44,370 nt of DNA from Sharpea azabuensis DSM 18934 (GTDB taxonomy: Bacteria > Bacillota_I > Bacilli_A > Erysipelotrichales > Coprobacillaceae). Of the stretch, positions 40,149 through 44,370 are shown piece after piece. The stretch covers positions 1 through 44,370 of the forward strand of contig NZ_JNKU01000022.1 of assembly GCF_000702165.1 (NCBI RefSeq), read 5' to 3'. Within the stretch, counting starts at the first letter, position 1, and every line of letters begins with the position of its first letter. The position numbers and the translations under genes are program-made. Below the pieces are notes generated by a model that was not told where the DNA came from, did no database searches, and saw nothing but the letters and a program-made list of their open reading frames with translations.

Positions 40149-40628
40149 ATGGAAAATGAAATATGTCATATTCATCTATGTCATGAAGGCACAATTGTAA
40201 TCAACCAGAAGCAATCGATCTTTTTAAGTGGAGGTCATCTTTTTCTTGCCAATGCATTGTTAGAAATTATCATGCATAATGGTCGTTTCAACATGAACGA
40301 GAGTGCTCCCTTTATCAAGCGTTTTGCCGTTTTTTACGATATAAGCACGAATGCCAATTACTTACGAGCTACAAATAAGCTTTCTCCTAATATGCTTAAC
40401 ATATTAAATTTTAAGGATATAGGTGTTTTTAAGGAAGAACATTCCTTTCACTTTTCTTCTTTCTATGACAATTTGAATTACCGGCAGAAAGCTCTTGTAT
40501 TAAGTATTATTCTAGGCAATAGTCTTTGTGAAAGTGAAGCAAGATGTGTTGAGCTCATTGCGGATGAATTATATTTTGATGTCGAGAGAAGGGCGAATAT
40601 CCTCATTCGAAAGGGGATGAAATTATGA
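40149..40628 (+). CDS. Unrecognised protein, 159 residues, upstream of dprA
   Basis: I do not recognise this protein. It opens MENEICHIHLCHEGTIVINQ, seems soluble, and is rich in Phe, Asn and His. No membrane segment, signal peptide or known motif is evident. The ribosome site AGGAGGTG is near perfect, so it is surely translated. The four-base ATGA overlap with the next gene suggests that the two products act together. The pair lies between uppP and dprA, so a link to DNA processing can be guessed only from position. Confidence 0.7.
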   Translation: MENEICHIHLCHEGTIVINQKQSIFLSGGHLFLANALLEIIMHNGRFNMNESAPFIKRFAVFYDISTNANYLRATNKLSPNMLNILNFKDIGVFKEEHSFHFSSFYDNLNYRQKALVLSIILGNSLCESEARCVELIADELYFDVERRANILIRKGMKL

Positions 40629-41077
40629 GGGTGGTGACAAGTATTGAAGTAATTCAAAATAGGTTATGTGTTAAAATGGATGATGTGAATAAGAAGAGGC
40701 TCTTTGATGATCTTTATCATGAAGTGTTCTTGTTGTTTGGCTATGATGAAGATTTTAATGTCGATATTTTTCTTAAAGGCTTTGAAGACGTCATGGCTGT
40801 CATGAAAGTGACGGGTATGCTTGAGGACTTTTGTCAGCTTAAGAATGTCCAGGTGATGTATTTGAAAGCTGAACTTGTTGAGGACAATGTTAGAACTTAT
40901 AGCCTGAAGTATGATCAAAAGCCACGACTGACTGAACATATTGTTGTTCTTGGGACGCTTCTTTATAGTTATTTTCATCATGATGAGATTGCTGAATTCT
41001 TTGGCTTGCTGTTCCATGATATTATTGAAATCATTGACCAGATGGATCAGGATGCCTTTTTGAAGGGGAATATGTGA
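40625..41077 (+). CDS. Unrecognised protein, 150 residues, overlapping dprA
   Basis: I do not recognise this acidic, apparently soluble protein. It starts MRVVTSIEVIQNRLCVKMDD, has LFDDLYHEVFLLFGYDEDFN and a C-terminal hydrophobic and acidic helix EIAEFFGLLFHDIIEIIDQM. It overlaps the previous gene by four bases and its stop overlaps the dprA start (ATGTGATGG), so three genes are translationally linked. No catalytic motif is visible. Confidence 0.7.
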   Translation: MRVVTSIEVIQNRLCVKMDDVNKKRLFDDLYHEVFLLFGYDEDFNVDIFLKGFEDVMAVMKVTGMLEDFCQLKNVQVMYLKAELVEDNVRTYSLKYDQKPRLTEHIVVLGTLLYSYFHHDEIAEFFGLLFHDIIEIIDQMDQDAFLKGNM

Positions 41078-41835
41078 TGGAGGAAGTATTATTATATTTT
41101 GCATTGAAGTATCGGGGAGATTTTCATGCCATCATGCAAGCCGTACAAAATAAAGAAGAAGTCAATCAAGATGAAGCAATGGCACTTAAGGCCAAGCTTC
41201 ATTCAAACTATGTGACAATTTTATCGCCGCATTATCCTTCTGCCCTCAAGAATATACAATGCCCACCTTTTGTACTCTTTTATTATGGCCATATCGAATT
41301 ATTGAATGAGCCATCAATTGGTGTTATTGGCATGCGTCATCCATCGGATTATGGCCTTTATGCAACTAATCATCTTGTCAAAGGACTTGTAGAGCACCAT
41401 CTGACCATTGTATCGGGGATGGCTATTGGCATTGATGGCGCAAGTCATCGGGCTGCTATGCGCTATCATGGTCATACTGTGGCTGTATTAGGTGGGGGGA
41501 TTGATTATATCTATCCTAAAAGCAATACGGATATCTATGATGTCATGAAACATGAGCATCTCATTATATCTGAAATCCCCTTTGATCAAATGCCTCGGCG
41601 TATTGATTTTCCCAAACGCAATAGAATTATCGCTGGATTATCAAGTAGCCTTCTTGTTGTTGAGGCACAAGAAAAAAGTGGGACAATGATAACTGTCGGA
41701 TGTGCTCTAGAACAAGGGAAAGATGTCTTTGCGATTCCCGGCCGGATCTATGATCATGGTGGTTGTAATAAGTTGATTGACCAAGGGGCAAAGCTTGTTA
41801 TGAAGGTGGAAGATATTATTGAGGAATTATATTAA
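41077..41835 (+). CDS. dprA: DNA-processing protein DprA (minimal form)
   Basis: A protein of 252 residues containing the DprA Rossmann-like core: SIGVIGMRHPSDYGL, TIVSGMAIGIDGASHRAAM, TVAVLGGGIDYIYPKSN, FPKRNRIIAGLSSSLLVVEAQEKSGTMIT and the end AIPGRIYDHGGCNKLIDQGAKLV. DprA binds single-stranded DNA and loads RecA during natural transformation. Many family members carry an N-terminal SAM-like or C-terminal winged-helix domain; here the N-terminal part is short and the C-terminal domain is absent. ATG 41077 overlaps the preceding stop. topA follows with its own promoter, the conserved order. Confidence 0.93.
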   Translation: MEEVLLYFALKYRGDFHAIMQAVQNKEEVNQDEAMALKAKLHSNYVTILSPHYPSALKNIQCPPFVLFYYGHIELLNEPSIGVIGMRHPSDYGLYATNHLVKGLVEHHLTIVSGMAIGIDGASHRAAMRYHGHTVAVLGGGIDYIYPKSNTDIYDVMKHEHLIISEIPFDQMPRRIDFPKRNRIIAGLSSSLLVVEAQEKSGTMITVGCALEQGKDVFAIPGRIYDHGGCNKLIDQGAKLVMKVEDIIEELY

Positions 41836-41837
41836 TG

Positions 41838-41866
41838 TTGACAATTTCAAGAAATATGATTAATAA
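41838..41866 (+). promoter_or_regulatory. Candidate topA promoter
   Basis: TTGACA (41838-41843), 17 bases, TAATAA (41861-41866). The -35 is perfect and the -10 is weak. Confidence 0.65.
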
Positions 41867-41892
41867 TAGAAAAACGTAAGGAGGTTTGGTGT

Positions 41893-43998
41893 ATGAGCTC
41901 TCTAGTAATTGTCGAATCACCATCTAAATCTAAAACCATCGGTAAATATCTTGGTAAGGATTATGTGGTTACATCATCAAAGGGACATATTCGTGATCTT
42001 GCAACATCGGGCAAAGGTGGATTAGGTGTTGATGTTGAGAATGGGTATGAACCAAGCTATACTATCAATAAAGATAAGAAGAATGTTGTAAAAGAACTAA
42101 AACAATATGTAAAAGATGCAGATAAAGTCTATCTTGCAACCGACCCTGACCGTGAGGGAGAGGCGATTAGCTGGCATTTAGCACAGGTACTTGGTATTCC
42201 AATGGATGAGGATAACCGTGTTGTTTTCCACGAGGTGACAAAGCGTGCCGTCACTGAAGCCCTGCAGCATCCTCGTCAGATCGATCAGGATCTTGTAAAG
42301 TCCCAGGAAACAAGACGTGTACTTGATCGTATTATCGGTTTTAAGCTTTCTAAGCTTTTACAACGTAAGATTAAAAGTAAATCTGCTGGCCGTGTGCAGT
42401 CAGTAGCTTTAAGACTTATTTGTGAACGTGAAGCAGAAATTAATAAGTTTGTACCTGAAGAATACTGGAGCGTACAAGCACATTTTGTCAAAGATGGCAT
42501 GGAATTTACAGCTGATCTTTCAAAATACAAGAATAAGAAAATCAAGCTTTCTTCACAAGAAGAAACAGATGCTGTCTATAATGCTTTAAATAAGGAATTT
42601 GTCATTGAGACGCTCAAGAAAACTGTTAAGCGCAGAAATTCTAAAGCACCTTTCATCACTTCTACATTACAGCAAGAAGCAAGCACAAAACTAGGCTTTA
42701 AGGCAAAGCGTACAATGCAAGTTGCCCAGTCGTTATATGAAGGTGTGGATATTGGCAGTGAGACAGTTGGTCTTATCACTTACATGCGTACTGACTCAAT
42801 CCGTTTAGCACCAGAATTTATTAGTGCTGCTCATGATTATATTGAAGAAAATTATGGGAAGCAGTATGTAGGGCGTGTGAAGGTTTCAAATAAGACAGAA
42901 AATGTACAGGATGCTCATGAAGCCATTCGACCAACAGATATTACACGCACGCCTGAATCAATTAAGAGTCATTTGAATACGGATCAATACAAATTGTATT
43001 CACTTATCTATGCCCGTGCTCTTGCATCATTGATGTGTGCGGCTAAGGTGGATGCGACAAGTGTTATATTAGACAATAATGATTATAAATTCAATGCATC
43101 AGGTTCACGCATTCAGTTTGATGGCTACTTAAAGGTTTATAGTCAGTATGAGAAAAACAAGGACACATTCTTACCAGAACTTGTTGAAGGTGAACACCTT
43201 GAAAGCCAGAAGGTTGATAAAGAACAGCACTTTACCAATCCTCCAGCTCGTTATTCCGAAGCTAAGCTAATTAAGGAACTTGAAGAACTTGGCATTGGTC
43301 GACCATCTACTTATGCGACAATTATTGATACGATTGTGGCAAGAGAATATGTCGAAATGGTGGATAAGACGTTTAAGCCAACAGAAAGTGGCATGCTGAC
43401 GAATGAAAAGCTTGTTGAATACTTTGATCCAATCATTAATGTTGAATATACGGCCCAGATGGAAAATGAATTAGATGAGATTGCGAATGGGGAAGATACT
43501 TATCTCAATGCCATCACAACCTTTGAAAACAAGTTTGAACCATTGCTTGATAAGGCAAACAAGGAAATGGAAAAAATTGAACCAAAGAAGACAGGTGAAA
43601 AATGTCCTGAATGTGGTGGTGACTTGGTCATCCGTAAAGGACGCTATGGAGAGTTTGTTGCTTGTTCAAATTATCCTGAATGTAAATATATCAAAAAAGA
43701 TCCTAATGACAGAACTGGTCAGCCAACTGGTGAGACTTGTCCAAAGTGTGGTTCACCAATGGTTTATAAACGTGGACGTTATGGTGAATTTGAAGCTTGT
43801 TCGAACTATCCAACCTGCAAATATATCAAGAAGAAGCCACGTGAAGGTGATGAACTGATTGGAAAGCCAACTGGTGATAAATGTCCAAATTGTGGTGCTG
43901 ATGTTGTCTGGAAACGAGGACGTTTTGGCTTGTTTAAGGCTTGTTCAAACTATCCTGAATGTAAAACCATTATTAAAACACCAAAAGAGAAGAAATAG
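41893..43998 (+). CDS. topA: DNA topoisomerase I
   Basis: A 701-residue type IA topoisomerase. The N-terminal Toprim domain has IVESPSKSKTIGKYLGKDY and ATDPDREGEAISWHL; the catalytic tyrosine is Tyr297 in GLITYMRTDSIR; GIGRPSTYATII lies in the cleavage domain. The C-terminus has three four-cysteine zinc ribbons (starting CPECGGD, CPKCGSP and CPNCGAD), each with a GRYGEF or GRFGLF and ACSNYPEC or ACSNYPTC repeat. It relaxes negative supercoils. AGGAGG precedes the ATG. The length matches B. subtilis TopA (691). Confidence 0.97.
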   Translation: MSSLVIVESPSKSKTIGKYLGKDYVVTSSKGHIRDLATSGKGGLGVDVENGYEPSYTINKDKKNVVKELKQYVKDADKVYLATDPDREGEAISWHLAQVLGIPMDEDNRVVFHEVTKRAVTEALQHPRQIDQDLVKSQETRRVLDRIIGFKLSKLLQRKIKSKSAGRVQSVALRLICEREAEINKFVPEEYWSVQAHFVKDGMEFTADLSKYKNKKIKLSSQEETDAVYNALNKEFVIETLKKTVKRRNSKAPFITSTLQQEASTKLGFKAKRTMQVAQSLYEGVDIGSETVGLITYMRTDSIRLAPEFISAAHDYIEENYGKQYVGRVKVSNKTENVQDAHEAIRPTDITRTPESIKSHLNTDQYKLYSLIYARALASLMCAAKVDATSVILDNNDYKFNASGSRIQFDGYLKVYSQYEKNKDTFLPELVEGEHLESQKVDKEQHFTNPPARYSEAKLIKELEELGIGRPSTYATIIDTIVAREYVEMVDKTFKPTESGMLTNEKLVEYFDPIINVEYTAQMENELDEIANGEDTYLNAITTFENKFEPLLDKANKEMEKIEPKKTGEKCPECGGDLVIRKGRYGEFVACSNYPECKYIKKDPNDRTGQPTGETCPKCGSPMVYKRGRYGEFEACSNYPTCKYIKKKPREGDELIGKPTGDKCPNCGADVVWKRGRFGLFKACSNYPECKTIIKTPKEKK

Positions 43999-44022
43999 GA
44001 GGTATGAAATCATACCTCTTTT
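43998..44022 (+). terminator. Intrinsic terminator of topA
   Basis: GAGGTATG (43999-44006) pairs with CATACCTC (44011-44018) around AAAT, then TTTT. It begins one base after the topA stop codon. Confidence 0.9.
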
Positions 44023-44031
44023 GTATTGTAG

Positions 44032-44048
44032 TACAAGCGAAGCTTGTA
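44032..44048. repeat. Perfect 7-bp hairpin beyond topA
   Basis: TACAAGC (44032-44038) pairs with GCTTGTA (44042-44048) around GAA. It is followed by two very short palindromic pieces (GTCTTTAGAC at 44053-44062 and ACGTAGGACGT near 44074). It may belong to the IS left end or to the topA 3' region; no T run follows. Confidence 0.55.
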
Positions 44049-44094
44049 TCTAGTCTTTAGACAGTTGAGCGTACGTAGGACGTGAAACAATAAA

Positions 44095-44113
44095 CCACCT
44101 GCTATGCAGGTGG
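44095..44113. mobile_element. IS200/IS605 left-end palindrome
   Basis: CCACCTGC-TAT-GCAGGTGG is a perfect 8-bp hairpin about 90 bases before tnpA. Subterminal hairpins of this kind are what Y1 transposases recognise at the ends of IS200/IS605 elements as single-stranded DNA. The cleavage point should lie shortly before it, but I cannot place it without the right end. Confidence 0.75.
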
Positions 44114-44135
44114 ATGGCAAGACAGTTATACAAAA

Positions 44136-44202
44136 ACATCACCGTTCCTTCTATAATGGTAAGTGTTCAAGTTACCGCTAAAAAAGAAAGGAACGGTGAT
44201 GT
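44136..44202 (+). promoter_or_regulatory. Long hairpin sequestering the tnpA ribosome site, with internal -10 box
   Basis: ACATCACCGTTCCTT (44136-44150) is perfectly complementary to AAGGAACGGTGATGT (44188-44202), which contains the GGTGAT ribosome site (44195-44200). The loop holds a smaller stem, GGTAA (44158-44162) with TTACC (44172-44176), and a TATAAT at 44152-44157. A transcript entering from topA would fold and hide the ribosome site, whereas one begun in the loop would lack the left arm. IS200 elements are known to silence tnpA with such a 5' hairpin. Confidence 0.8.
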
Positions 44203-44205
44203 CTC

Positions 44206-44370
44206 ATGGCTCATAAAGCCAATTCGCTATCGCATACAAAATGGTATTGCACATACCATATCGTATTCACACCAAAGTATAGACGAAAAGAAATATATGG
44301 TCAATATCGAAAAGACCTTAAGGAAATCATAAAGGAACTCTGCAGGTACAAAGGGGTGGAAATCGTAGAA
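44206..44370 (+). CDS. tnpA: IS200/IS605-family Y1 transposase TnpA, N-terminal part (runs off window)
   Basis: Fifty-five codons from ATG 44206 to the window edge read MAHKANSLSHTKWYCTYH, then IVFTPKYRRKEIYGQYRKDL. This is the characteristic start of IS200-type TnpA (KYHIVFTPKYRRK motif). The HUH motif and catalytic Tyr would lie beyond the window. The enzyme transposes the element as single-stranded circles. No tnpB is visible. The gene lies in the same direction as topA, 207 bases after it. Confidence 0.9.
   Translation, partial: MAHKANSLSHTKWYCTYHIVFTPKYRRKEIYGQYRKDLKEIIKELCRYKGVEIVE

Noticed and set aside
40664-41104. 146-codon open frame on the minus strand opposite the second unknown gene
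   Set aside because: The plus-strand frame has coupled overlaps on both sides and a ribosome site for the pair; the minus frame has neither a promoter nor a ribosome site.
43610-43970. Threefold DNA repeat near the end of topA as a possible repeat array
   Set aside because: The repeats correspond to three C-terminal zinc ribbons of topoisomerase I, a normal protein domain feature, and differ at the DNA level.
43475-44053. Two plus-strand frames overlapping the end of topA
   Set aside because: They are shifted-frame readings of the repeated zinc-ribbon codons and run through the topA terminator.
1-44370. CRISPR arrays, tRNA and rRNA genes
   Set aside because: No set of regularly spaced direct repeats, no cloverleaf with TTCRA arm and no rRNA-like stretch was seen in the intergenic regions.
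44032-44370. A TnpB-associated guide RNA (omega RNA) at the IS200 end
   Set aside because: Such RNAs come from the right end downstream of tnpB. Here only the left end and tnpA are visible, and no tnpB is present in the window.

Overview
This 44 kb window is a compact, AT-rich, gene-dense stretch of chromosome from a low-GC Gram-positive bacterium. EzrA, RbgA, YlxM, NifZ/ThiI, strong AGGAGG ribosome binding sites and the block smc-ftsY-ylxM-ffh ... rpsP-khpA-rimM-trmD-rplS-lepB-rbgA-rnhB ... dprA-topA point to Bacillota. The short SMC, the anaerobic sulfite reductase and catabolite-controlled lactose genes would suit a gut-dwelling, Erysipelotrichia-like anaerobe. That placement is an inference, since no rRNA gene is present.

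Layout. 1-208: 5' part of an IS30-type transposase gene (minus). 313-2364: aminotransferase and rpsD (minus), with an rpsD leader. 2422-4528: DUF1653 protein and ezrA. 4530-10704: one apparent operon of a FecBCD/BtuFCD-type importer, anaerobic sulfite reductase asrABC and a CbiK-like metal chelatase. 10705-10855 (minus): a previously unmarked 32-residue hydrophobic peptide gene with its own promoter and Shine-Dalgarno. 10884-13299: NifZ-like cysteine desulfurase and thiI (tRNA 4-thiouridine). 13308-15441: arginase-fold protein and ackA with a candidate CcpA site. 15447-21995: seven-gene run with a lipase-fold protein, an FMN enzyme, peroxiredoxin Bcp, YaaA, a phosphatase, NrnA and an unrecognised membrane protein. 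22017-30394: two-component system, xpt, smc, ftsY, ylxM, ffh. 30394-34799: pyrC and a GH2 beta-galactosidase with a near-perfect cre over its -35 box. 34817-40079: ribosome/tRNA-processing, secretion and wall genes. 40106-44022: two unrecognised genes, a minimal dprA, and topA. 44032-44370: left part of an IS200/IS605-family element with the start of tnpA.

How it works together. The 4.5-10.7 kb operon plausibly joins uptake of a metal chelate or tetrapyrrole to a siroheme enzyme and to a chelatase that could metallate its cofactor. The 15-22 kb operon groups a flavoenzyme that may make peroxide with peroxide-handling proteins. pyrC and lacZ sit as a metabolic insert within an otherwise conserved information-processing gene order.

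Recurrent sequence features are intrinsic terminators that overlap or directly abut stop codons, with the stop codon in the hairpin loop in four cases, and extended -10 promoters that lack a good -35 box. I found no tRNA, rRNA or CRISPR array, and no gene-free stretch longer than about 250 bases. The best candidates for something new are the small membrane peptide, the importer-Asr-chelatase operon with an altered metal ligand, the inverted repeat over the rpsP promoter, and the unknown pair with a micro-ORF upstream of dprA.
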